A DNA stretch of 29,682 bases, taken from positions 1 to 29,682 of the forward strand of contig VBGO01000011.1 in assembly GCA_005882525.1 (NCBI GenBank), written 5' to 3'. The position numbers and the translations under genes were made by a program. The notes beneath the pieces were generated by a model. It saw only the letters and a list, made by a program, of their open reading frames with translations. It was not told the origin of the DNA and ran no database searches. This document shows, piece by piece, positions 1 to 8,027 of the stretch (within the stretch, counting starts at the first letter, position 1; every line of letters begins with the position of its first letter). The DNA comes from Chloroflexota bacterium (GTDB lineage: Bacteria > Chloroflexota > Dormibacteria > CF-121).

Positions 1-1130
1 AGATCGTCCGCTGCTACCGCGACGAAGACCAGCGCGCCGATCGCCAGCCGGAGTTCACGCAGCTCGATCTCGAAATGTCGTTCGTCAGCGAGGACGACGT
101 CCTGGACGTGGTGGAGCGCTGCTTCGCGCACGTCTGGCAGCGCGTCCTCGGCGTCGCCATCACGACCCCGATTCGCCGCATCACTCACGCCGAGGCCCTG
201 CAGCGGTACGGCGTCGACAAACCCGATTTGCGCTACCGCCTCGAAATAGGGGAGCTGTCCTCCATCTTCGCGGCAACGGAGTTCAAGATCTTCCGCCAGG
301 CACTGGACGCTGGCGGCGTCATCCGCGGACTGCGCATTCCGCGGGCCGTCGGTGGGAAGGAGATCGAGGCGCTGACCGAGGTCGCTCGCGCCGAGGGCGC
401 GAAGGGCCTGGCCTTCTGGCATCGAGAGTCGTCCGGCTGGCGTTCGCCAATCACGAAGTTCTTCGGCGAGCGCGAACTCGCCGAGTTGCAATCGGCGACC
501 CAGGCGGAGCCGGGCGACGTGGTGGTGGCGGTCGCTGACCAGGTCGCGGTGGCCGCGGCCTCGCTCGGAGCGGTGCGGAAAGCGGCCGCCCGCATGTTGC
601 GGCTGGTCAAGGAAGGCGCCTTCGAATTTGTCTGGGTCACGGATTTTCCGTTGTTCGAGCGGAGCAAGGAAACCGGCGAGATCACCGCTGCCCACCACCC
701 ATTCACCTCGCCCAGGCCCGAGGACCTGGGGCTGCTGGAGAGTCAGCCGCTGCAGGTGCGGGCGCGTGCCTACGACCTGGTGCTCAACGGCACCGAGCTG
801 GGCTCAGGCAGCATCCGGATCCACGACCCGGAATTGCAGCAACGGGTCTTTCAGGGCCTTGGCATCTCCCGGGAGGACGCCGAACGACGTTTTGGATTTC
901 TGCTCACAGCGTTTCGCTATGGCGCGCCGCCACACGGGGGTTTCGCCTACGGTCTCGACCGCGTCGTCATGCTGGCCAGCGGCGAAGACACCATCCGGGA
1001 GGTGATCGCGTTTCCCAAGAACCAGCAGGCGGAAGAGGTGATGAGCGACGCCCCGGCGCCGGCCGAAGACAAGCAGCTGCGCGAGCTCGGGCTGCAGCTG
1101 CTGCGACCGCCGGCCAAGCCCGCGCCGTAA
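1..1130 (+). CDS. aspS: Aspartyl-tRNA synthetase, C-terminal part (5' end outside the window)
   Basis: AspRS charges tRNA-Asp with aspartate in the cytoplasm. The reading frame is already open at base 3, so the gene begins before the window; about 375 residues are present. The first visible residues are class II motif 2 (CYRDED then RADRQPEFTQ), so the N-terminal anticodon-binding OB fold and motif 1 are missing from view. The insertion between motifs 2 and 3 fits the bacterial GAD domain. Motif 3 (YGLDRVVMLASG, with REVIAFPK after it) lies near the end. The first ATG at 75 is internal, not the start. The frame is intact to TAA at 1128. Bacterial AspRS can be Asp-specific or relaxed (Asp/Asn); this cannot be decided without the N-terminal half. 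No co-transcribed gene follows closely. Confidence 0.97.
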   Translation, partial: IVRCYRDEDQRADRQPEFTQLDLEMSFVSEDDVLDVVERCFAHVWQRVLGVAITTPIRRITHAEALQRYGVDKPDLRYRLEIGELSSIFAATEFKIFRQALDAGGVIRGLRIPRAVGGKEIEALTEVARAEGAKGLAFWHRESSGWRSPITKFFGERELAELQSATQAEPGDVVVAVADQVAVAAASLGAVRKAAARMLRLVKEGAFEFVWVTDFPLFERSKETGEITAAHHPFTSPRPEDLGLLESQPLQVRARAYDLVLNGTELGSGSIRIHDPELQQRVFQGLGISREDAERRFGFLLTAFRYGAPPHGGFAYGLDRVVMLASGEDTIREVIAFPKNQQAEEVMSDAPAPAEDKQLRELGLQLLRPPAKPAP

Positions 1131-1155
1131 GGAAACGGGCTTTCGAGGCTTTTTT
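1116..1155 (+). terminator. Possible weak terminator overlapping the aspS stop
   Basis: A perfect 7-bp inverted repeat (AAGCCCG at 1116-1122 and CGGGCTT at 1136-1142) encloses the aspS stop codon. A run of six T follows at 1150-1155. The T run starts 7 bases after the stem, which is far for a classical intrinsic terminator, so this is tentative. Confidence 0.35.
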
Positions 1156-1297
1156 ACGGGTCGTCACCGGGTCGTTGAACGGCCGCATCATGCTTGCAAC
1201 CAGGCCCGCGACCCTTCCAGCCGAAACCGTGACTCTCGTTTTTCCGGCCCGTTACCAACTGCCAAATAGCGCCACTGGCCGCGTAAGGTACGCGATC

Positions 1298-1310
1298 TAC
1301 AGTAGGCTCC
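1298..1310 (+). promoter_or_regulatory. Candidate -10 element giving a leaderless start for the secreted protein
   Basis: TACAGT at 1298-1303 matches the TANNNT pattern of a -10 box. It ends 7 bases before the ATG at 1311, so transcription would begin almost at the start codon. No Shine-Dalgarno sequence is present. No good -35 box was found 16-18 bases upstream. Confidence 0.4.
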
Positions 1311-2105
1311 ATGAACGCCGCCATCTTCACCAAATCCGCCAAAGGTCTCATTGTCGCGTCCGGTTTGATCGCTGCCTCGAGCGTCATGGGCTACGCCCAG
1401 GACGCGCCGGTGGCGCTGGGTGCCCAGGCCACGGTCCCGCTCAGCTCGATGTACGTTTCGGCCCCGACTGGATCGGCCAGCCTGGGCGGCCACACCTTCG
1501 ACCTCAGTGGCGGAAACTTGATCGCGCTCGCCAACGGTCAAAGCGCGAGCTTCGCAGGCTCGTGGGCCAACGCGACGGGCGCATACCTGCTGCTCAACAG
1601 CGCCAACACCTACTCGTGGTACGACCAGAGCGTGGTCGGCACCGTCACGGTGACCTTCAGCGACGGCACCACCCAGAGCACCGACCTGATGGTCGGCGGC
1701 AACCTCCGCGAGTGGCGGACCGGCGCCGGCTTCACCGTCAACACCCTGACCGACCCGGCCGCGTCCACGGTCTGGACCGGCACCGCGCAGACGTCGATGG
1801 GTGGCGGAACCGCCGTCCTCGACATGCTGACCATCAGCCTCGCCGGCACGAAGACCGTCACCGGACTCACCCTCGCCAACACAAACAGCTGGGGTGGGCT
1901 CCAGATCAACCTCGCCGGCCTGACGATCGACCCGGTCATCCCGGTGACAACGCCGACCTGCAACCGGCCCGGTAGCTCGTGCAACACGCCGGCCGCGCAG
2001 AACAGCCAGGCCTGGAAGTGGCAGCCGACGGTGCCCGGCGCGGTCAACACCAACCCGCACGCGCAGAACGCCGACGCCGCGACCAAAGCTCACACGACGC
2101 ACTAG
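1311..2105 (+). CDS. Secreted beta-rich protein of unknown function
   Basis: This is a 264-residue exported protein. A basic N-terminus (K8, K11) is followed by a hydrophobic stretch (about residues 12-27) and a likely signal-peptidase site near residue 28-30 (GYAQD). The mature part is rich in T, S, G and V, with alternating beta-strand-like segments. One segment of the type GTVTVTFSDGTTQ resembles beta-sandwich domains attached to secreted bacterial glycosidases; this is a pattern impression, not a proven family. The last 45 residues are low-complexity (N, P, A, H) with two cysteines (TPTC and SSC), possibly a disulfide. It has its own candidate promoter and a strong terminator, so it is probably monocistronic. 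Carbohydrate binding or a surface/matrix role is possible but not shown. Confidence 0.75.
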   Translation: MNAAIFTKSAKGLIVASGLIAASSVMGYAQDAPVALGAQATVPLSSMYVSAPTGSASLGGHTFDLSGGNLIALANGQSASFAGSWANATGAYLLLNSANTYSWYDQSVVGTVTVTFSDGTTQSTDLMVGGNLREWRTGAGFTVNTLTDPAASTVWTGTAQTSMGGGTAVLDMLTISLAGTKTVTGLTLANTNSWGGLQINLAGLTIDPVIPVTTPTCNRPGSSCNTPAAQNSQAWKWQPTVPGAVNTNPHAQNADAATKAHTTH

Positions 2106-2120
2106 ACCCAATCGACTCGA

Positions 2121-2159
2121 GGAGAGGCTCGGCCAGCTGGCCGGGCCTCTCTCGTTTTC
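2121..2159 (+). terminator. Strong intrinsic terminator after the secreted protein gene
   Basis: The arms at 2121-2134 and 2139-2152 form a near-perfect 14-bp stem with two G-T wobbles and an AGCT loop. The top of the stem is the palindrome GGCCAGCTGGCC (2131-2142). A T-rich tail (CTCGTTTTCT) follows. The hairpin begins 15 bases after the stop at 2105 and should end that transcript. Confidence 0.85.
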
Positions 2160-2180
2160 TCCCTCATCCCAACCATCCGC

Positions 2181-2193
2181 TACACTCCCGGCG
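2181..2193 (+). promoter_or_regulatory. Candidate -10 element giving a leaderless start for the small membrane protein
   Basis: TACACT at 2181-2186 ends 7 bases before the GTG start at 2194, which places the predicted transcript start at the start codon. There is no ribosome binding site. The geometry is the same as at 1298-1310. Confidence 0.4.
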
Positions 2194-2466
2194 GTGCCTG
2201 TGCCCATCGCGCCCGTGCTCCTGATGGCCATCCTGGTCGTCCTCCTGGGCACACAGGTCGCCTATCTGATCGCCCCTCGATCACCGCACTTCCTGGTACG
2301 TCTGGGCCTCAGCACCCTGGCGGTGCTGATCGGCGAGGGGCTGGGCCTGCTGGGGGTCGGCCCCCGGCTGACCCTCGGCGACCTACACCCGGTAACCGAC
2401 CTGGCGGTGCTGGCCCTCCTCCAGTGGGCCGGGTCCCGGTGGATCGGCCGTGGGCAGCCGGTTTAA
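2194..2466 (+). CDS. Small integral membrane protein of unknown function
   Basis: This is a 90-residue hydrophobic protein with a GTG start. Two clear membrane segments are visible (about residues 5-26 and 33-55). A third weaker hydrophobic stretch near 66-78 ends in W-R-W-I-G-R. There is no catalytic motif and I do not recognise a family. It lies between the terminator at 2121-2159 and the DUF948 gene, with about 68 bases to the latter, so it may open the transcript that carries the sigma-factor genes. It starts without a Shine-Dalgarno sequence just after a -10-like hexamer, in keeping with a leaderless message. The codon-position GC pattern looks like that of its neighbours, which favours a real gene. 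Confidence 0.6.
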   Translation: MPVPIAPVLLMAILVVLLGTQVAYLIAPRSPHFLVRLGLSTLAVLIGEGLGLLGVGPRLTLGDLHPVTDLAVLALLQWAGSRWIGRGQPV

Positions 2467-2534
2467 GAGCCGGCCGAACACGGTAGAACATCGACAACGC
2501 CCGTGACCATTGAGGTCGGGAGGATCAGGTATTG

Positions 2535-2879
2535 ATGTGGCAAGTGGGGGTCCTGCTGGTTGGCATCGGCTTCCTGGTGCTCAGTCTGTTCGCCTCCTTC
2601 ATCCTCCTAAACATGACGCGCAGCTTGCGGACCGTCGAGGCCATCCTCACCCTGACCCTCGACGAGGCCCGGCTGGCGCTCCCTGAGCTGCGCCATAGCC
2701 TGCAGCAGATCGACGACATGGTGAGCGGCGTCAACGACAAGTTCAGCGCGGCCGACCGGGCGATGGACGCCACCGGCGCCGCGATCAGCGGTTGGCGGGA
2801 TCGCGTGCGCGATCTCCTCGGCGGACTCGGTCGACGCCGGCGATCACCGGCCGGCCAGCATCATCAGGAGGAAGCATGA
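2535..2879 (+). CDS. DUF948-family membrane-anchored protein
   Basis: This 114-residue protein has a single N-terminal membrane helix (about residues 3-27) followed by a long amphipathic helical region (E, L, R, D-rich, about 28-90) and a basic tail. That layout is typical of DUF948 proteins such as YtxG of Bacillus subtilis, whose exact role is not established. A GGGAGG Shine-Dalgarno at 2518-2523 serves either the ATG at 2535 or an in-frame TTG at 2532. I chose the ATG. The stop overlaps the next start as ATGA (2876-2879), so it is translationally coupled to the anti-sigma factor gene. The link with a stress-type sigma factor pair suggests an envelope or stress role, which is inference. Confidence 0.75.
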   Translation: MWQVGVLLVGIGFLVLSLFASFILLNMTRSLRTVEAILTLTLDEARLALPELRHSLQQIDDMVSGVNDKFSAADRAMDATGAAISGWRDRVRDLLGGLGRRRRSPAGQHHQEEA

Positions 2880-3361
2880 GCGAAAGTCGACTTCGGCACC
2901 GGCCCGCAACCACCGGCCACGCGGCGGCTACCACGGGAGGCTACATTACCGAGCTGAAGCTCCCGGCGGTGGGCGATTACATCATCGTCGCTAAGCGGGC
3001 GGCGGCCTCGCTGGGCCTGGTCGTCGGCTTCTCGCTCCAGGAAATCGACGACCTCAACATTGCCATCAGCCAGGCTTGCGAGAGTGCCTGTGCTGCGGCC
3101 GCCCAGCAGTGGGGGACCGGCAACGGTCAGCTGAAGTTGATCTTCAAGAGTCAGCCACGGCGCCTCGAGGTCGAGGTCCGGAGCGTGCCGCCGCGGGCTG
3201 TCGAGCAGCAGGCCGTTCGCCGGGCCCGCCGCGAAGCCGAGCTCGACTATGAAACGATTGGCTTGAACATGATCCGGCTGTTCGTCGATGAACTCCGCTA
3301 CCAGGTGGACGACCAGACGGGCAGCATGCGGATGAGGATGGTCAAATACCTGATCGAGTAG
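2876..3361 (+). CDS. RsbW/SpoIIAB-like anti-sigma factor with degenerate ATP site
   Basis: This is a 161-residue protein with the Bergerat (HATPase_c_2) fold pattern of anti-sigma factors. It has an opening ELKLPAVGDY strand, the helix DDLNIAISQAC, and a terminal GLNMIRLFVDEL then MRMVKYLIE. The start is the ATG at 2876 with an AGGAGG site at 2866-2871. The usual N-box reads SEACTNA; here it is SQACESA, so the catalytic Glu is Q66 and the Mg-chelating Asn is S70. The D-x-G-x-G box expected after the strand LEVEVRS is also absent. It therefore probably cannot bind ATP or act as a kinase, although sigma binding may remain. The SigB-type sigma factor follows directly. No RsbV/SpoIIAA-type antagonist is seen in the window. 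Confidence 0.85.
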   Translation: MSESRLRHRPATTGHAAATTGGYITELKLPAVGDYIIVAKRAAASLGLVVGFSLQEIDDLNIAISQACESACAAAAQQWGTGNGQLKLIFKSQPRRLEVEVRSVPPRAVEQQAVRRARREAELDYETIGLNMIRLFVDELRYQVDDQTGSMRMRMVKYLIE

Positions 3362-4140
3362 ACCGGCCGGCGTCGCCCTCCTCGACAGTCCGACCCAATC
3401 GTGAGCTCGTTCGCCGCCTCTTTCTCAAGTACCAGAAAACTAAGGATCCCGAGGTCCGCCAGCAGCTCGTGGAGCTGTTCAACAACCTCGTGGTCTTCCT
3501 AGCCAAGAAATTCAGCAACCGCGGCGAGCCGCTCGAGGACATCGTCCAGGTCGGCTATATTGGCTTGCTTGCGGCGATCGAGCGTTTCGAGCCGCAGCGC
3601 GGCCTCGAGTTTTCGACCTTCGCCACGCCCACCATCGTTGGCGAGATCAAACGATACTTCCGCGACAAGAGCTGGGCCGTCAAGGTGCCGCGCCGGCTCC
3701 AGGAAACGATGCAGCGCGCCGACCTGGCCCAGCAGCGGCTGCAGGGCAGGCTCGGTCGCCAGCCGTCGGTCAATGAGATCGCCAAGGAGCTCGATCTTCA
3801 ACCCGAAGAGGTGCTGGCGGCGATGGAGGCGAGCCCGGCGCAGCGCACCATTCCATTCGAGTCCACCGGCCCTTCACCGCGGGACGATGACGGCCTCCAG
3901 CTGACCGAGCGGCTCGGGCGGGAAGACGAGAACCTCGACAAGGTGGAGCTCCAGGACCTGCTCGACCAGGCGATGCGTCACCTGACACCCCGGGAGCGTC
4001 GGATCATGTACCTGCGATTCGTCGACGAGCTGCCCCAGGCAGAGGTCGCGAAGCGGCTCGGGATCTCGCAAATGCACGTTTCGCGGCTGCAGCGGGCTGC
4101 TGTCGAGCAACTCAAGAAGGAATTGCCGGTTACGAGTTAG
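3361..4140 (+). CDS. SigB/SigF-type RNA polymerase sigma factor (start codon not identified)
   Basis: This is a sigma-70 family group 3 factor. Region 2 is clear (LEDIVQVGYIGLLAAIERF, EFSTFATPTIVGEIKRYFRD), as is region 3 (KVPRRLQE onward). The region 4 helix-turn-helix is also present (LTPRERRIMYLRF, then AKRLGISQMHVSRLQR). The first canonical start in frame is a GTG at 3469, but conserved region 1.2/2.1 sequence (RELVRRLF, then DPEVRQQLVE) is encoded before it, from about 3400. The frame is open back to 3292 with no ATG, GTG or TTG. The coordinate 3361 marks the first codon after the anti-sigma stop, not a proven start. A rare ATA at 3346 behind a GAGG, or an indel near GTG 3401, are the options. 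It is probably held by the anti-sigma factor encoded upstream. Confidence 0.9.
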   Translation, partial: DRPASPSSTVRPNRELVRRLFLKYQKTKDPEVRQQLVELFNNLVVFLAKKFSNRGEPLEDIVQVGYIGLLAAIERFEPQRGLEFSTFATPTIVGEIKRYFRDKSWAVKVPRRLQETMQRADLAQQRLQGRLGRQPSVNEIAKELDLQPEEVLAAMEASPAQRTIPFESTGPSPRDDDGLQLTERLGREDENLDKVELQDLLDQAMRHLTPRERRIMYLRFVDELPQAEVAKRLGISQMHVSRLQRAAVEQLKKELPVTS

Positions 4141-4193
4141 AGGCGTCAGCCACAAGAGCTCGACACTGCACAGTCGGTAGGATTCGAACTCAG

Positions 4194-4199
4194 TACAAT
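4194..4199 (+). promoter_or_regulatory. Candidate -10 box for alaS
   Basis: TACAAT at 4194-4199 matches five of six bases of TATAAT and lies 21 bases before the alaS ATG at 4221. No convincing -35 box stands 16-18 bases upstream. It is the only promoter-like element in the 80-base gap after the sigma factor gene. There is no T-box leader. Confidence 0.4.
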
Positions 4200-4220
4200 G
4201 ACGGAGCGCGCAGGCCAGAT

Positions 4221-6675
4221 ATGACGAGCGCGGACATCCGCCAGCGTTTTCTCAACTTCTTCAAAGAGCGGGACCACAAGGTGTTGCCGAGCTCCTCCCT
4301 GATCCCGTTCGGCGATCCTACTCTGCTGTTCACCAGTGCCGGCATGGTTCCCTTCAAGCCCTACTTCCTCGGGCAGGCCAGCCCGCCGTTTCCCCGAGTC
4401 ACCACCTGCCAGAAGGTGTTCCGCTCGTCCGATATCGATGTGGTCGGCCATGATGGTCACCACCTGACCTTCTTCGAGATGCTCGGCAACTTCGCCTTTG
4501 GTGACTATTTCAAGGAGAAGGCCATCCCCTACGCCTACGAGTTCCTGACCAAACACCTGGCAATCGAGGAGAAGCGCCTATGGGCGGGCATCCACAATGA
4601 CGACGACGAGAGCGACCAGATCTGGACGAAGACGGGCATCCCGCCCGAGCGGATCCGGCGCTTTGGTGATGAGTACAACTTCTGGGCGGCGGGGCCGACC
4701 GGGCCCTGCGGGCCGGACTCCGAGATCCACTACGACTGGGGCGAGGAATACGGTTGCGGGCGGCCGGACTGCGGACCGAACTGCGAATACTGCGATCGGT
4801 TCCTCGAGATTTGGAACCTGGTCTTCATCCAGTGGAACCGGGACGAGTCTGGCATCCGAACGCCGCTGACGAAGAAAGGCATTGACACTGGTATGGGTCT
4901 CGAGCGCATCACGTCGGTCGTCAGTCAAAAGCAATCTCTCTTCGACACGGATCCATTCCTCCCACTCATAGAGCATTGGGAACAGGAAACCATGCCCGGG
5001 GCAGCACGATGCTGCTCGCCGACGGGGTCGTCCCGGCGAACGACGGGCGCGGCTATGTCCTCCGACGTCTGATCCGCCGAGGGATGGTCCACGCTCGGCG
5101 CCTGGGGCCGGCCGTCCACCTATCATCGGGTGTACCAATCGTGGCCAGGCTGCTGGGACCCGTTTACGCCGAGGTCCGGACGCAGGTGGAGCGGATCGCC
5201 GAGGTTGTGCGGTCGGAGGAGGAGCGGTTCGGCGTGGCCCTCCGGCAGGGAATGGAACGCCTGGCGCCTTTGCTCGAGCGCGGAACCCTTAACCCCCAGG
5301 AGGTGTTCTACCTGCATGACACGCTCGGCTTTCCCATCGAGCTTACTGCGCAGCTGGCCAAGGAACGACGTGAAGCCAGCGCGACCGGAGCCGAGTCGCG
5401 ACCGGCGGCTTCACCGCCCCGCTGACCGGAACCGCCAGCCGGTTCGTCGGCTACGACCAGCTGGGAACGGACACGACGGTCACGGAAGTTTTTCCGGTTG
5501 CCGCCGAGCCCGAGCGCACGGACGTGTTCCTGGCCGAAACCCCCTTCTACGCGGAACGCGGCGGGCAGACCGCCGACACCGGATGGCTGGATTGGAACGA
5601 TGGAAAGGCTTCGGTCATCGATGTTCAACCGCAGGGCGAGGCGATCCGGCATCGCGTCGAGGTGCGGCCCGACCGGCTGAAGCCGGGCGATCGCGTGCGG
5701 GCGGTGGTCGATGCCCCTCGACGCCAGGCGATCGCGCGGCATCACTCCGCCACTCACTTGCTGCACCGGGCGCTGAGAGATGTGCTCGGCGAGCAGGCCA
5801 TCCAGGCCGGCTCCTCAGTCGAAGCGGATTACGCGACTTTCGATTTCCGCTTTCCGCGGGGCCTCACCACGGACGAGGTCGACCGCGTCTATCGTTTGTT
5901 GAACGAGAAGATCCGCGCCAACCTGGAGCGGCACGTCGAGGAGCTTCCGCTCGACAAGGCGATGGCCACAGGGGCGGTGGCGCTGTTCGACGAGAAGTAC
6001 GGCGACCTGGTGCGGGTCGTCTCTTTTGGAGACTGGGCTCGCGAGCTCTGCGGGGGAACGCACGTGGAGCGGAGCGGCGAGATCGGCCTAGCATTGATCT
6101 CCGGCGACCGGAGCATCGGGGCCGGCGTCCGCCGGATCGAGTTGCGGGCCGGGGCAGCGGCAGAGCGCCAGGTCAGCGATGACGAACAGGTCCTACACGA
6201 GCTGGGTGAGGCGCTGCGCACCGCGCCGGCCGAGCTGCCCTCCAGGGTCGCGGCGCTGCAGGCGGAGGTCAAGCGGCTCGAGAAAGAAGCCGCGAGCCTT
6301 CGCCAGCGGCTGGCCGCCGGTGGTGATGTCCGGCTCGAAGAGGCCGACGTCAGCGGCGTCCGCTTGATGCTGCAGCGGGTCGACGCGGACGAAAAGGACC
6401 TCCTGGTGTTCGCCGATGCGGCGCTGAACCGCGCCAATGGCAACGGCGTGGCAATCGTCGTCGGCGGTCGCAATTTTGCGGTCAAGGTTGCCAGCCCGCT
6501 GGCGGAGCGTCTGCCGGCCAACGACCTGATCCAGGCGTTCCGCCAGGTGGCGGGAGGGAAGGGTGGCGGTCGCGGTCCGGTTGGCCAGGGCGGCGGCATC
6601 GATCCCGAGCGTGTCGGTGACGCCTTCAAGTCGGTGCAGGACTACATCAGGACGCAACTGAAGGCGCACGGATGA
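4221..6675 (+). pseudogene. alaS: Alanyl-tRNA synthetase, frame broken by two deletions
   Basis: AlaRS charges tRNA-Ala and edits mischarged Ser/Gly. All domains can be traced, but in three frames. Frame one (4221 to about 4990) carries the class II core (TSAGMVPFKPYF, CQKVFRSSDID, TFFEMLGNFAFGDYF, a Cys cluster, DTGMGLERI). Frame two (about 4991 to 5370) carries NHARGSTMLLADG and GRGYVLRRLIRR. Frame three (about 5374 to 6675) carries QRDRSR, the editing domain HHSATHLLH with CGGTH, and the DHHA1 glycine-rich GGKGGGRG tail. At the first junction about 18 expected residues between WEQET and (D/N)HAR are missing; at the second, about 12 between AKER and QRDRSR. Both losses shift the frame. alaS is essential, so an assembly or read error is more likely than real decay unless a second copy exists. 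The end overlaps the next gene as ATGA. Confidence 0.93.
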
Positions 6676-7943
6676 TCAAGATCAAGGACCGGATCAAGCG
6701 CCTGCGCCGCGGCGCCGACTACGAGAACTACTACACGGCGCTCGACATCGGCACCGAGTACATCAAAGCCCTCGTCGTCAAGCGAGAGGGCCGGAACGGC
6801 GTGGTGCTGGGCGCCTCGCGGCAGCGGCAGCAATTCGCCGACATGCAATCGGGTGTCCCATCCGACATCCAGGGGATCATCGACAGCTGCGACAAGGCGA
6901 TGTCAGAGGCCGAGAACATGTGCGACACGATCCCGGGCCAGGCGGTCATCGGGATTGCCGGCGAGCAGGTCAAAGGTTTCAGCACCTCAGTCACGGTGCC
7001 GCGGGCGAACCCAGACCTCAAGATCAATGAGGTCGAGTTATTGCAGACACTCCAGCTGGTCCAGAAGCGCGCGCTTCGTGAAGCCAGCCATGCGATGAGC
7101 CTGGAGCTGGGGGTTCCGGACGTGAACGTCAAGCTAATTAACTCTGCCATCACCAGCGTTCGCATCGATGGCTTCGTCGTCAACAACCCGATCGACTTCC
7201 AGGGCAAGCAGATGGTGATCACCGTCTTTAATACCTTTGCCCCGCTGACCCACGTGGGCGCGCTGCAAACGATCGCCTCGGAACTCGACCTGGAGCTGAT
7301 CGCGACCGTTGCTGAGCCGTATGCGATGGCTCGTTGCGCCGCCACCGACGAGGTCTACGACTTCGGCGGGATCTTCATCGACATCGGCGGCGGAACCACC
7401 GATATCGCCCTGATCCGCAACGGCGGCATCGAGGGAACCCGGATGTTCCCGATCGGGGGTCGGGTCTTCACGAAGAAACTTGCCTCACGCTTCGGCATCT
7501 CGTTCGTCGACGCCGAAGCCGTCAAGGTGCGCCACTCCAAAGGCGAGCTGCCGCCCGACCATGCGGAGAAGGTCCACGCCGTGCTGACGCGGGACGCCGA
7601 GGTGCTGGTGGAGGGGATCGCGATTACGCTGCAGGAGATGGCGAAAGGCGACCGCCTGCCGACCGCCATCTACCTGGCGGGAGGCGGCAGCGCCCTACCC
7701 GAGGTCAAACAGCAGTTGCAGGACTTTCCCTGGGGTGACAAGCTTCCGTTCGCTCGAACACCCAGCGTGAACGTCCTGCGACCGGTTGACATCCGCGGCA
7801 TCTATGATTCGACCGGGCTCCTGCTCGACCAGCAGGACATCACCCCGATGGGGCTCGCCTTCCACGCCATCCAGCAGCAGTCGGAAGACCAGGCGCCCCT
7901 ATTCGGGCTGATGCGGAAGGTGCTCAAGGCGATGAAAGTCTGA
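6672..7943 (+). CDS. FtsA/PilM-like actin-family ATPase
   Basis: This 423-residue protein of the actin/Hsp70 ATPase superfamily shows the phosphate-1 motif YTALDIGTEYIK near residue 20-31, an SHS2-like insertion (about 75-180), phosphate-2 FIDIGGGTTDIAL near 234-246 and an adenosine motif YLAGGGSALPE near 334. This is the FtsA/PilM branch. Both ends are basic and amphipathic: MIKIKDRIKRLRRG at the start, and FGLMRKVLKAMKV at the very end, which resembles the membrane-targeting helix of FtsA. The ATG overlaps the alaS stop as ATGA. No FtsZ, FtsQ or PilN/O/P gene is nearby. The next gene encodes a membrane-anchored Baseplate-J-like protein, a likely partner. A membrane-bound scaffold is inferred; whether it acts in division, pilus assembly or something else cannot be told. 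Confidence 0.85.
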   Translation: MIKIKDRIKRLRRGADYENYYTALDIGTEYIKALVVKREGRNGVVLGASRQRQQFADMQSGVPSDIQGIIDSCDKAMSEAENMCDTIPGQAVIGIAGEQVKGFSTSVTVPRANPDLKINEVELLQTLQLVQKRALREASHAMSLELGVPDVNVKLINSAITSVRIDGFVVNNPIDFQGKQMVITVFNTFAPLTHVGALQTIASELDLELIATVAEPYAMARCAATDEVYDFGGIFIDIGGGTTDIALIRNGGIEGTRMFPIGGRVFTKKLASRFGISFVDAEAVKVRHSKGELPPDHAEKVHAVLTRDAEVLVEGIAITLQEMAKGDRLPTAIYLAGGGSALPEVKQQLQDFPWGDKLPFARTPSVNVLRPVDIRGIYDSTGLLLDQQDITPMGLAFHAIQQQSEDQAPLFGLMRKVLKAMKV

Positions 7944-7977
7944 CCGAAGACCCGAGAAAACCTGACACCGTAACATC

Positions 7978-8006
7978 TCGACAATCAGTGACGTTTCGGG
8001 TATGAA
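7978..8006 (+). promoter_or_regulatory. Candidate sigma-70 promoter before the Baseplate-J-like gene
   Basis: TCGACA at 7978-7983 (five of six bases of TTGACA) is followed by exactly 17 bases and then TATGAA at 8001-8006 (four of six). The predicted start near 8013 gives a leader of about 15 bases before the GTG at 8028. This is the best-spaced promoter candidate in the window and lies in the 84-base gap after the FtsA-like gene. Confidence 0.45.
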
Positions 8007-8027
8007 AGGCTGCGACGTGTTAAAACT

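Noticed and set aside
1188..2252. Minus-strand frame across the secreted protein gene
   Set aside because: It would run through the terminator hairpin at 2121-2159, has low-complexity R/G/V-rich sequence and no motif. The + strand frame has a signal peptide, promoter and terminator.
4176..4192. Antisense T-loop-like sequence (GTTCGAATC on the minus strand) suggesting a tRNA
   Set aside because: The flanking bases do not form the T stem, and no acceptor, D or anticodon arm is found.
4141..4220. T-box riboswitch before alaS
   Set aside because: The gap is only 80 bases and has no T-box motif or terminator/antiterminator hairpins.
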